34,997 bases of DNA from Eubacterium sp. OM08-24 (GTDB lineage Bacteria > Bacillota > Clostridia > Oscillospirales > Acutalibacteraceae). The stretch lies in contig NZ_QSTA01000012.1 of assembly GCF_003438075.1 (NCBI RefSeq), positions 24,048-59,044 of the forward strand. Direction: 5' to 3'. The translations under genes were made by a program, and so were the position numbers. Every line of letters starts with the position of its first letter. Within the stretch, counting starts at the first letter, position 1. Positions 16,077 through 23,490 of the stretch are shown here, one piece after another. Under the pieces are notes generated by a model, which saw nothing but the letters and a program-made list of their open reading frames with translations, was not told where the DNA came from and did not search any database.

Positions 16077-16832
16077 TTATCTGTCTTTCATTGCGCTATA
16101 CATTATAATTCCTGCCGCAACAGATGCGTTGAGGGAATTTATTTGTCCTTTCATCGGCAAGGATACAATAACATCGCATTTCTCACGCACAAGTCGGGAA
16201 ATACCCTTTCCCTCGTTGCCGATTACGATTGCGCACGCACCCGAAAAATTGCATTTCTGATAATCTGTGCCATTCATATCTGCACCGTACACCCACACAC
16301 CCTTGCTCTTGAGGTCATCTATGAGTGCGGCAATATTGGTTACCCTTGCAACTCGCATATATTCTATTGCGCCTGCCGAGGCTTTGCCTACTGTGTAGGA
16401 AAGACCTGCACTGCGCCTTTTCGGAATAATTACACCGTGAACTCCGGCACATTCTGCGGTACGGATAATTGCGCCGAGGTTGTGTGGATCTTCGATTTCG
16501 TCAAGAATTACGATAAACGGCGGCTCGTCCTTTTCAGCGGCATATGCCAGAATATCGTCTACTGTGGAGTATTCTCTGACAGCGGCAAAGGCTACAATGC
16601 CCTGATGATTTTCGTTTCCGCTTACATAGTCGAGCTTTGTGCGGTCAACCTCTTTTACCAATATGCCCTTGTCTTTGGCTTTGGCAAGTATGCCCACAAC
16701 AGCGCCGCTTTTTTCGCCCCTTGCCACAAGAATTTTGTCAATCGGTCTGCCACTGCGGATTGCCTCGCTTACAGGGTTTCTGCCTGCTATTACATCAGAC
16801 TTTACTTCTGTATCGTTGTTTCTGTTATTCAT
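16077..16832 (-). CDS. rlmB: TrmH/SpoU-family rRNA 2'-O-methyltransferase (RlmB-like)
   Basis: S-adenosylmethionine-dependent ribose methylation of RNA, in the RlmB subfamily usually of a guanosine in 23S rRNA. The protein is 251 aa from the ATG at 16832, which has GAGGAAA at correct spacing. The N-terminal substrate-binding domain begins VIAGRNPVSEAIRSGRPID. The SpoU domain shows motif 1 LDEIEDPHNLGAIIRTAE, motif 2 IVIGNEGKGISRLV and motif 3 LPMKGQINSLNASVAAGI, the residues of the trefoil-knot cofactor site. The substrate (23S rRNA G2251) is by family analogy. It heads the leftward operon with the degenerate P-type ATPase and rpe. Confidence 0.92.
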   Translation of the reverse strand: MNNRNNDTEVKSDVIAGRNPVSEAIRSGRPIDKILVARGEKSGAVVGILAKAKDKGILVKEVDRTKLDYVSGNENHQGIVAFAAVREYSTVDDILAYAAEKDEPPFIVILDEIEDPHNLGAIIRTAECAGVHGVIIPKRRSAGLSYTVGKASAGAIEYMRVARVTNIAALIDDLKSKGVWVYGADMNGTDYQKCNFSGACAIVIGNEGKGISRLVREKCDVIVSLPMKGQINSLNASVAAGIIMYSAMKDR

Positions 16833-16867
16833 ATAAAGCTTTCCTCGCTTTGTACTAATCTTTTTTT

Positions 16868-16911
16868 GAGTATCTGAGAGCATAAGTATGTCATTATACT
16901 TTCAGATACTC
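16868..16911 (-). other. Long bulged inverted repeat in the leader of the rlmB-like gene
   Basis: GAGTATCTGA (16868-16877) pairs with TCAGATACTC (16902-16911), and the inner AAGTAT pairs with ATACTT, giving a 16-bp stem with a 6-nt one-sided bulge. On the transcribed minus strand it is followed by seven A, not U, so it is not a standard terminator. A TATAAT just upstream suggests that the hairpin is in the 5' leader. Confidence 0.5.
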
Positions 16912-16938
16912 TTTCAATTATAACACATAATAAAATGT

Positions 16939-17529
16939 TTAGGAATAGTTTAGCGAAAAAAAGCTGTCGAGATATACTGCGCCTTTGTCAAAATTTTCGG
17001 GAATTATGCCGTAGAGTCCTGTGGCTCTGTCCATAAAAAGGTAATTGTGCATAGGGAACGGTGTGAGCGAGCAGTACATTACCACGAACAGCAAAAGCAT
17101 AAAAAACGCAGGGTAAAACAGCACCTCACAGTTTGTATTGCCAACCGTAAGACGGTAAGAGATAAACAGCGCAAGGGTACAGCATATCAGCGCAGCGGTA
17201 AATTCGGGCAAAAAATGAGCCTGCGCACCTGTGAGCGAATACAAAAGACAGAGTGCGGCATAAGACAGGCAAAAGCTCCATAGCGAAACCGACTTTGCGA
17301 CAACAAACTTGCGAAACGGCACTTTTACGCACAAAAGCTCAATGCCCGCCCACAAAAGATACGGCAAAAGCAAGGTTTTTTCTACTTCCCATATGCTGTC
17401 GTTTACCGAGCCGAACATTACGCCTATGAGGGTGTGTCCGCTCAGTTCAAGGAGATTTTGCATAAAGACAGACATTATAACTATAAACAAAATTCCTGCT
17501 ATTTCAAAATACATCAGCTTTTTCTGCAT
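16939..17529 (-). CDS. Multipass membrane protein, DUF6512-like
   Basis: A 196-aa protein with about five or six hydrophobic helices (IAGILFIVIMSVFMQNLLEL, LLPYLLWAGIELLCV, LWSFCLSYAALCLLYSL, TAALICCTLALFISY, FMLLLFVVMYCSL). The segment SGHTLIGVMFGSVNDSIWEV after the first helix and the C-terminal LFMDRATGLYGIIPENF are the conserved-looking soluble stretches. This pattern matches small clostridial membrane proteins of unknown function. The ATG at 17529 is preferred over one 30 nt upstream because of the adjacent GAGGTG. It is 50 nt downstream of the GerA-like gene and may share its transcript. Confidence 0.75.
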   Translation of the reverse strand: MQKKLMYFEIAGILFIVIMSVFMQNLLELSGHTLIGVMFGSVNDSIWEVEKTLLLPYLLWAGIELLCVKVPFRKFVVAKSVSLWSFCLSYAALCLLYSLTGAQAHFLPEFTAALICCTLALFISYRLTVGNTNCEVLFYPAFFMLLLFVVMYCSLTPFPMHNYLFMDRATGLYGIIPENFDKGAVYLDSFFSLNYS

Positions 17530-17578
17530 ATAATCACCTCGTAAGAAAAATATATGCAAAAAAAGCCTTGCTAATGAA

Positions 17579-18976
17579 TTATCGGGGATTGCGTATTCTC
17601 AAAATTTTACGAAAAAATTCTTTGCCGTTAAACGGAATGAGTGGGTAGAGGTAGCTTTTGTTTGAAAGCGTGCGGTTGGTGCATAGCAATACAAGATTTA
17701 TTACAAATGCAATTATAAATCCCCATACATTAAATATATAGGTCAGCACAAGCAGGAGAATACGGCAAAATTTAAGCGAATAGCCAAGCTCAAAATTCGG
17801 CTGTGTAAAGTTTGCCACTGTGACGAGCGCCATATACAGGATTGCCTCCATTGACACCCAACCGGAGTCAACGGCAAATTCCGACAAGGCTATTGCGCCT
17901 ATGATGCTAAGCGGTGTGGTAAGGCTGTTTGGCGTGTTGAGTGCGGCAAGGCGCAGTCCGTCTATGCCAACCTCCATAAGAATAAGCTGCCAAAATACGG
18001 GGATATTCTGCGGCTCGCTCAGCAAGACAAAGCGGAAAAAATCGGGACAGTAGTCGGGATTTTGTATGGCGAGCAGCCACAAGGGGGTTATCAGCACTGT
18101 GATTATTGTGATAAAGTATCGTGCGAGTTTTAGGTATGTGCCTGTGACAGGCGGAAAGTAGTAATCGTCCGCCTCCTCGAGCACATCAAAAATAGAGGTT
18201 GGCAAAAGCAGGGCAGAGGGAGCATTGTCTACAAGAATAACAATGTTGCCGTCAAGAATGGCAGAGGCTGTGGTGTCGGGTCGTTCGGTATGCTTAACCT
18301 TTGGAAAAGGGTTGTACCATAAATTTTTGTAGAGTGCCTCTACAAGGCTTTGCTGATTCATAGTGAGTGACGGCACATTAATTGCGTTTAGGCGCTTGTC
18401 AAGGTTTGCAAGGAGTTTTTTGTCAACCTTGTTTTCCATATATATAACGGCAACATCTGTGTGCGACTGTGTTCCTACCGAGTAGGCTTTTACCGTAAGG
18501 TTTGTGTCACGGATTCGCCTGCGGATAAGCGCTGTGTTGTTTATGAGGGTTTCCACAAAGCCGTCACGACTGCCACGCAAAACCTTGTCGTTGTCGGGTT
18601 CGCTTGTACTTCGCTGTGGGTATGTTCGGGTGTCAAGCAGGATAACCTCGGTAAAGCCCTCTACAATAAGGGCGGAAATTCCGCTCAGCACATCTGTGCA
18701 TACTTTTTTAAGCTCTGCGGATACCTCCACCTCCACATACGGAACGGCTGACTGCGAAAAATAAAGTGCGGATTTGAAATTTTCGTCCTTTACATTTTTA
18801 TAAAAAAACTCAAGTATTTTTTCGGTAATATCGTCCTTTAAAAGTCCGTCAATAAAGAATATAGTTGCTCGGCGGTTTGCAATTACCAGCTCACGCTTTA
18901 CAAGGTCAAAGCTCTGTTCACTGCGAAGTGCATCGGACAGGACTTGCAGGTTTGTGTTGTAATCGGTTGTAAACAT
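17579..18976 (-). CDS. Spore germination protein, GerA/GerKA family
   Basis: A-subunit-type protein of a spore germinant receptor in the inner spore membrane. The 465-aa sequence has the N-terminal soluble domain (REL.IANRRATIFFIDGLLKD near 30-50; YPQRSTSEPDNDKVLRG near 140; FVETLINNTALIRRRIRD near 160) and a C-terminal transmembrane part from ~280 (LKLARYFITIITVLITPLWL, then LMEVGIDGLRLAALNTPN and a WGFIIAFVINLVLL end), in family order. Normally A is encoded with B (transporter-like) and C (lipoprotein) subunits; neither is next to it, so this is an orphan A subunit. The ATG at 18976 has a close GGAGG. It is divergent from the phage-derived cluster. Confidence 0.92.
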   Translation of the reverse strand: MFTTDYNTNLQVLSDALRSEQSFDLVKRELVIANRRATIFFIDGLLKDDITEKILEFFYKNVKDENFKSALYFSQSAVPYVEVEVSAELKKVCTDVLSGISALIVEGFTEVILLDTRTYPQRSTSEPDNDKVLRGSRDGFVETLINNTALIRRRIRDTNLTVKAYSVGTQSHTDVAVIYMENKVDKKLLANLDKRLNAINVPSLTMNQQSLVEALYKNLWYNPFPKVKHTERPDTTASAILDGNIVILVDNAPSALLLPTSIFDVLEEADDYYFPPVTGTYLKLARYFITIITVLITPLWLLAIQNPDYCPDFFRFVLLSEPQNIPVFWQLILMEVGIDGLRLAALNTPNSLTTPLSIIGAIALSEFAVDSGWVSMEAILYMALVTVANFTQPNFELGYSLKFCRILLLVLTYIFNVWGFIIAFVINLVLLCTNRTLSNKSYLYPLIPFNGKEFFRKILRIRNPR

Positions 18977-19016
18977 ATTTCCTCCGTATTTATTAAAATG
19001 ATTGTTCAAGGATTAG

Positions 19017-19048
19017 CTTTTAACATTTTATTGAAAATATGTTAAAAG
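19017..19048. other. Inverted repeat upstream of the GerA-like gene
   Basis: CTTTTAACAT (19017-19026) and ATGTTAAAAG (19039-19048) are perfect inverted arms around a 12-nt centre that is itself nearly symmetric. It lies 41-72 nt upstream of the GerA-like start, a normal place for an operator. The remainder of 18977-19173 is AT-rich with no gene. Confidence 0.45.
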
Positions 19049-19173
19049 ATCAGAGAAATATATCGCTTGAATTTAATGCTTTTAAATTAAGGTCGGTTTT
19101 ATGCTTGAATAAAAATTATTGATTGTTAAGGCGGATTTTTGCGAAAAAGGCGAGATTTTAAAAAAATTTTAAA

Positions 19174-19233
19174 TTATTTTTTGAAAGATTAGCCTAATTA
19201 GTGCAATTTTTGAAGTTTTTGTATGTATAGGTG
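19174..19233 (+). promoter_or_regulatory. 60-bp upstream element, copy 2, before the particle gene cluster
   Basis: Gapless 80% match to 10588-10647 (see that entry for the block structure). TTGAAA at 19181-19186 and the terminal GTATGTATAGGTG are in register with copy 1. It lies 39 nt before the small terminase start and is the only element of this kind in front of the 10.5-kb gene run, so it is the likely promoter/control region of the whole cluster. Confidence 0.75.
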
Positions 19234-19272
19234 AAAGGCAGTTTTAAATTTGCTTTTCAAACGGAGGTGTTT

Positions 19273-19764
19273 ATGGAAAGAAAATCAAAAGGACTGACGG
19301 CCAAAGAAAAAACCTTTTGCAACTGCTTTGTAAGCTGTGGCAGTGCAGACGAGGCGGCATACAATGCAGGCTTTGTTAAAAATCCGAAAAGGAGCGGCGA
19401 GGAGCTTTTGTGCAGAGATGATATTGCCAATGAAATAAAAAGGCTCGGCAAGTGCCGCACAAGCTCATTGTCGGAAATTGCAACTGTGGGTTACAGACGG
19501 CTTGCATTCGGCAAAATCTCGGACGCTGTGTCGCTTTTATATATGGAAAATCCGTCAAGGGAACAGCTTGAGCATATGGACTTGTTTTTGGTGTCGGAAA
19601 TAAAAAGACCAAAGGACGGTTCAATGGAAATTAAATTTTTTGACAGGCTCAAGGCGCTTGAAAAGCTGACGGGAGACAGTGAAAAAGAGGACAGGGCAAC
19701 ACCGTTTTATGACGCAATCGCAAAGGGCGCAGAGGCGCTGAGAAGTGACAATGATGAGGGTTGA
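19273..19764 (+). CDS. Phage terminase small subunit
   Basis: A 163-aa DNA-recognition subunit of the packaging motor (XtmA-like). The N-terminus GLTAKEKTFCNCFVSCGSADEAAYNAGF is the helix-turn-helix-like terminase_2 signature, followed by a helical segment and SMEIKFFDRLKALEKLTG, which matches the family's KalekLtg end. The ATG at 19273 follows ACGGAGGT. It is the first gene of a tightly packed cluster; its end overlaps the large-subunit start. It is intact and of normal length. Confidence 0.88.
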   Translation: MERKSKGLTAKEKTFCNCFVSCGSADEAAYNAGFVKNPKRSGEELLCRDDIANEIKRLGKCRTSSLSEIATVGYRRLAFGKISDAVSLLYMENPSREQLEHMDLFLVSEIKRPKDGSMEIKFFDRLKALEKLTGDSEKEDRATPFYDAIAKGAEALRSDNDEG

Positions 19765-21001
19765 TACTTTTTCAAAGCAGCAGCTAAAGGTGCTTTCGTG
19801 GTGGTGCAGGGAGAGTGTTTACAGGAACAAAGACGCAATTATCTGTGACGGCGCTGTGCGGTCGGGCAAAACTTTTTGTATGAGCATTTCGTTTTTTGCG
19901 TGGAGCTTTTACCGCTTTGCAAATTCGGATTTTGCCCTTTGCGGAAAGACTATTCGCTCTCTGCGCAGAAATATGGTAACGCCGATTATCCCTGTTCTTA
20001 AAAGCCTCGGCTTTGAGTGCAGTGAGCAAATTTCAAAAAATCTGCTTACTGTGCGCTATGGTGACATTGAAAACAGGTTTTACCTTTTCGGCGGCAAGGA
20101 CGAGTCCTCGGCATCGCTTATTCAGGGTATGACATTGTGCGGTGTGCTTTTTGACGAAGTGGCGCTTATGCCCCGTTCTTTTGTGGAGCAGGCGCTTGCG
20201 AGGTGCTCTGTGAGCGGCTCAAAGTTTTGGTTTAACTGCAATCCCGAGTATCCACGCCATTGGTTTTACACCGAGTGGATACAAAAGGCAAAGAGCAAAA
20301 ATGCGCTGTACCTGCACTTTACAATGGAGGATAATCCATCGCTTTCAAAGGAGGTGCGCCAAAGGTACGAGGGGCTGTATTCGGGTGTGTTTTATCAGCG
20401 ATTTGTACTTGGCAGATGGGTTGCTGTGCATGGCGCAGTGTATCCGTTTATGGACGATGAAAAAATGTACTGCGAGGTGCCCGATTTTAGCTTTGACGAT
20501 TTTGCGGTTTCTTGCGATTACGGCACTGTGAATCCTGCATCGTTTGGTTTGTGGGGCGAGAAAAACGGAGTGTGGTACAGAATAAAGGAGTATTACTTTG
20601 ACTCTCGCAAGGAGGGGTTTCAGCGGACAGACGAGGAGCATTACGCAAAACTTGAGGAGCTTGTGGGGAACAGAAAAATAAGCAGGGTAGTGGTTGATCC
20701 CTCTGCCGCAAGTTTTATTGAGGTGATTCGCAGACATAAGAAATTTAATGTTATTCCTGCCGAAAACAATGTTGTAAACGGCATAAGACTTGTAAGTCAG
20801 GCGCTAAAGGACGGCAGAATAAAAATATGTTACCCATGCAAGGACGCAAGGCGAGAATTTTCGCTTTACAGGTGGGATACAAAAAACGGCGCAGATGTGC
20901 CGATAAAGGAGAATGACCATTCTATGGACGATATAAGATATTTTACGGCATCAATATCGGCAGGCAAAAGGAGCTTTTCGGTATTTGCACTTAAACGATA
21001 G
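19751..21001 (+). CDS. Phage terminase large subunit (PBSX XtmB-like)
   Basis: ATPase-nuclease that threads DNA into the capsid. The 416-aa protein has Walker A GAVRSGKT at ~34-41, Walker B GVLFDEVAL near 135, and a C-terminal RNase-H-like nuclease with acidic residues in SCDYGTVNPAS, VVVDPSAASF and HSMDDIRYF. All motor and nuclease residues that I can identify are kept, so DNA packaging capability looks intact. Several starts are possible (GTG 19745, ATG 19751, ATG 19754); all overlap the small-subunit gene, giving translational coupling. This family mostly uses headful or chromosome-derived packaging in PBSX-like particles, which is relevant to the gene-transfer idea. Confidence 0.93.
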   Translation: MMRVDTFSKQQLKVLSWWCRESVYRNKDAIICDGAVRSGKTFCMSISFFAWSFYRFANSDFALCGKTIRSLRRNMVTPIIPVLKSLGFECSEQISKNLLTVRYGDIENRFYLFGGKDESSASLIQGMTLCGVLFDEVALMPRSFVEQALARCSVSGSKFWFNCNPEYPRHWFYTEWIQKAKSKNALYLHFTMEDNPSLSKEVRQRYEGLYSGVFYQRFVLGRWVAVHGAVYPFMDDEKMYCEVPDFSFDDFAVSCDYGTVNPASFGLWGEKNGVWYRIKEYYFDSRKEGFQRTDEEHYAKLEELVGNRKISRVVVDPSAASFIEVIRRHKKFNVIPAENNVVNGIRLVSQALKDGRIKICYPCKDARREFSLYRWDTKNGADVPIKENDHSMDDIRYFTASISAGKRSFSVFALKR

Positions 21002-21016
21002 GAGGTGGAGGCTTAG

Positions 21017-22162
21017 TTGTTTTCACGCAGGAAAAAAGAAAACAGGGGTGCGGCTGTGCAAACCGCACCGAGAAAAATAAATTCGTCACTTGCTATGCTT
21101 TCAGATGTAAGCTCTACGGCGGTGGAGCGTGAGTTATACCGTAATTTGAGAAAATCCGTGCCTGTGATTGATGCGGCAATTTGCAAGCTGATACGCTTGC
21201 TCGGCACTTTTAAGGTAAAGACTAAAAACAGCCGCTGTCAGCGAATTATTGATGACTTTATGCGCAATGTGCGCACAAACGGAACTGGTATGGGCATTAA
21301 CGGCTTTGTGTTTTCGTATATGGAGTCACTGCTTACATATGGCGAGGCTGTGGGCGAAATGGTGCTATCTCGTGACGGAAAGAGGATTGCCGCCCTTTAC
21401 AATGCAAGCGTTGAAGATGTTGAGATAAGGGAAGGCAGTTCTCCGCTTGACCTTGTGATTTGCACTAAGGGTGACGGAGTGCTCACACCTGTGAAGTATT
21501 CGGAGCTTGTGTTTGCCACCCTTTTAAATCCCGAACCGGGTACGGTAAGAGGCAGTTCGCTTTTAAAGGGATTGCCGTTTGTAAGCTCTGTGCTTTTAAA
21601 AATTTTTGAGTCAATTAAAACCAACTGGGAAAGGGTAGGCAATGTGCGATTTGCCGTTACCTGCAAGCCGTCTGACAACGCAGTATTTACCGAGGACAGC
21701 GCAAGGATGATTGCCGATGAATGGAGCAAGGCTATGCGAAGTGAAAGCGTGTGCGACTTTGTGTCGGTGGGCGATGTGTCGGTAAAGGTGATTGGTGCGG
21801 AAAATCAGATTCCCGACTGCGATGTGCCTATAAAGCATTTGCTTGAGCAAATTGTGGCAAAACTCGGCTTACCGCCGTTCTTACTCGGATTTTCGTGGTC
21901 GAGCACCGAAAGAATGAGCGAACAGCAGGCGGATATTCTGACGAGTGAGCTTGAGTATTACAGAACCCTGCTCAATCCGATTATCACAAAGATTATAAGA
22001 GCTGTGCTAAGGCTTGAGGGTTATACCGACAGCTTTGAGGTTGAGTGGGACGATATAAATATGCAGGACGCTGTTCAGCTTTCAAATGCAAGACTTAACA
22101 ATGCAAGGGCAGAACAGATTGAATTTGAAATAGGTAAGGTGAAAAATGACAGAACAGATTAA
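21017..22162 (+). CDS. Phage portal protein
   Basis: A 381-aa portal, the dodecameric ring at the capsid vertex through which DNA enters and leaves. The start is TTG after GGAGGTGGAGG. Portal-type pattern: RELYRNLRKSVPVIDAAICK near the N-terminus, GEAVGEMVL, the RGSSLLKGLPFVS core, and AKLGLPPFLLGFSWSSTERM followed by ELEYYRTLLNPII near the C-terminus, as in the portal families of PBSX/Mu-like phages. It is shorter than many portals (~450-500 aa) but has both ends of the conserved core. It lies between terminase and protease as usual and overlaps the next gene by 17 nt. Confidence 0.88.
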   Translation: MFSRRKKENRGAAVQTAPRKINSSLAMLSDVSSTAVERELYRNLRKSVPVIDAAICKLIRLLGTFKVKTKNSRCQRIIDDFMRNVRTNGTGMGINGFVFSYMESLLTYGEAVGEMVLSRDGKRIAALYNASVEDVEIREGSSPLDLVICTKGDGVLTPVKYSELVFATLLNPEPGTVRGSSLLKGLPFVSSVLLKIFESIKTNWERVGNVRFAVTCKPSDNAVFTEDSARMIADEWSKAMRSESVCDFVSVGDVSVKVIGAENQIPDCDVPIKHLLEQIVAKLGLPPFLLGFSWSSTERMSEQQADILTSELEYYRTLLNPIITKIIRAVLRLEGYTDSFEVEWDDINMQDAVQLSNARLNNARAEQIEFEIGKVKNDRTD

Positions 22163-23126
22163 AAAGGAAATGAGCGCAGTGACCGACAACAACGCAGCTG
22201 CCGTTACCGATGATGAAATGGCACTTATCAATGCGTACTCACGCCGAACGCTTACAAAGGACGAGGTTTATGTATTTGGAGTGGTGCTTTGCGACAATGA
22301 CATTGACAGAGATAACGAGCGCTTTACTGTGGAGTCGCTTTTTGAGCTTGAAAAGCTCTTTGTGGGCAAGACGGGTATTTTTGACCACTCGCCTACCGCC
22401 AAAAATCAGACGGCAAGAATTTTTGCTTGCTCGGTAGAAAGCGTTGGCGGCAGAAAAACCGCAAACGGAGATGACTACTTCAGGCTTACCGCAAGGGCAT
22501 ATATTCCGAAAACCAAAGGAAATGAGGAGATTATACAGGCGATTGACAGCGGTATTTTAAAGGAAGTGAGCATCGGCTGTGCGGCAGGTGAAGTAAGGTG
22601 CGGCATATGCGGTGAAAATATAAATCACTGCGCACATATTAAGGGTGAAACCTACGGCGGCAAGCTGTGCTGTGGTGAGCTTACAAATATTTATGACGCT
22701 TACGAGTGGAGCTTTGTGGCTGTGCCTGCGCAGAGAAACGCAGGAGTTACAAAAAATTTTAAGGGAAAGGAAATGAAGATGGAGGAAATTTTAAAGAGCA
22801 TTTACACCAAAAGGGAAATTAACCTCAGCGGTGATGACTGCAAAAAACTATGCTCATACATAGACGAGCTTAAAAAAAGTGCGGCTGACGGAGCGTACTA
22901 CCGCAACAGCCTTACCTCGGAGGTGCTCAGATTATCGGCGGTTGTTCAGCCCGATATTTCAAGAGAAACCATGGAGAGTGTGGCAAAGGGTATGAGCGTT
23001 GTTCAGCTCAAGGAATTTAAAAACGCTTTTGAAAAGAGGGCAGACAGCATTTTGCCGTCAGTTCCCCAGCTTTACAAACAGAAGAACGATATTACAGCCG
23101 AATCAAACGGCAATTTTAAAATATAA
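22146..23126 (+). CDS. Prohead maturation protease fused to scaffold-like C-terminus
   Basis: A 326-aa protein. The N-terminal ~200 residues look like an HK97-type prohead serine protease: DNDIDRDNERF near 50, His81 in GIFDHSPTAKNQTARI, Ser142 in LKEVSIGCAAGE, and VPAQRNAG near 200. An insertion RCGICGENINHCAHIKG (Cys152, Cys155, Cys162, His164 plus Cys175/176) resembles a small zinc site. From ~209 the sequence becomes helical and charged (MKMEEILKSIYTKRE to the end), like a scaffold/delta domain that is digested during head assembly. The start overlaps the portal gene. An internal start at 22773 may give free scaffold (separate entry). Confidence 0.82.
   Translation: MTEQIKKEMSAVTDNNAAAVTDDEMALINAYSRRTLTKDEVYVFGVVLCDNDIDRDNERFTVESLFELEKLFVGKTGIFDHSPTAKNQTARIFACSVESVGGRKTANGDDYFRLTARAYIPKTKGNEEIIQAIDSGILKEVSIGCAAGEVRCGICGENINHCAHIKGETYGGKLCCGELTNIYDAYEWSFVAVPAQRNAGVTKNFKGKEMKMEEILKSIYTKREINLSGDDCKKLCSYIDELKKSAADGAYYRNSLTSEVLRLSAVVQPDISRETMESVAKGMSVVQLKEFKNAFEKRADSILPSVPQLYKQKNDITAESNGNFKI
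22773..23126 (+). CDS. Possible nested scaffold protein from an internal start
   Basis: An in-frame ATG inside the protease gene is preceded by AAGGGAAAGG and followed by MKMEEILKSIY. It would give a 117-aa helical protein equal to the C-terminal part. Protease genes with a nested, separately initiated scaffold are known (lambda C/Nu3). Sequence shows only the potential start; use is inferred. Confidence 0.4.
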   Translation: MKMEEILKSIYTKREINLSGDDCKKLCSYIDELKKSAADGAYYRNSLTSEVLRLSAVVQPDISRETMESVAKGMSVVQLKEFKNAFEKRADSILPSVPQLYKQKNDITAESNGNFKI

Positions 23127-23140
23127 CGGAGGTTTTAATT

Positions 23141-23476
23141 ATGAATGTAAATTTTAACGGTTATGACGAAAATGTGCTTACTTTTGAGGCAAGCACCAAT
23201 CTTAAAGCAGCGGGTGTTCCTGTAAAAATGACTGATGACGGCAAGGTAACGGCTTGCACAAGCGGCGATGTATTCTGCGGTATTTGCCTTTCATTGGGAG
23301 ACGGTTATGCAACGGTTCAGCTTAAGGGCTATGTTACCATGCCCGCCAAATCAAAAATCACAGTGGGTTACAAGAAGCTTGCTGCGGGCGAGGGTTCTGC
23401 AGTGGCATCATCAACAACAGGCAGAGAGTATCTTGTGTTAAATTCAACAGCTGACTCGGTTGGCTTTATTCTTTAA
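23141..23476 (+). CDS. Capsid decoration/head-fibre-like protein
   Basis: A 111-aa protein between protease and major capsid genes, with ribosome binding site CGGAGG. The sequence is beta-rich (AAGVPVKMTDDGKVTACTSGD, FCGICLSLGDGYATVQLKGYV, then REYLVLNSTADSVGFIL). It has the size, position and alternating hydrophobic pattern of DUF2190-type decoration proteins that stabilise HK97-fold heads. No catalytic residues are expected. It is identified by position and pattern; it could instead be another head accessory protein. Confidence 0.7.
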   Translation: MNVNFNGYDENVLTFEASTNLKAAGVPVKMTDDGKVTACTSGDVFCGICLSLGDGYATVQLKGYVTMPAKSKITVGYKKLAAGEGSAVASSTTGREYLVLNSTADSVGFIL

Positions 23477-23490
23477 GGAGGTAATTAATT

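Noticed and set aside
16143..16877. A 244-codon rightward open frame opposite the rlmB-like gene
   Set aside because: Antisense shadow of a gene whose three SpoU motifs are intact; no ribosome binding site and no family resemblance.
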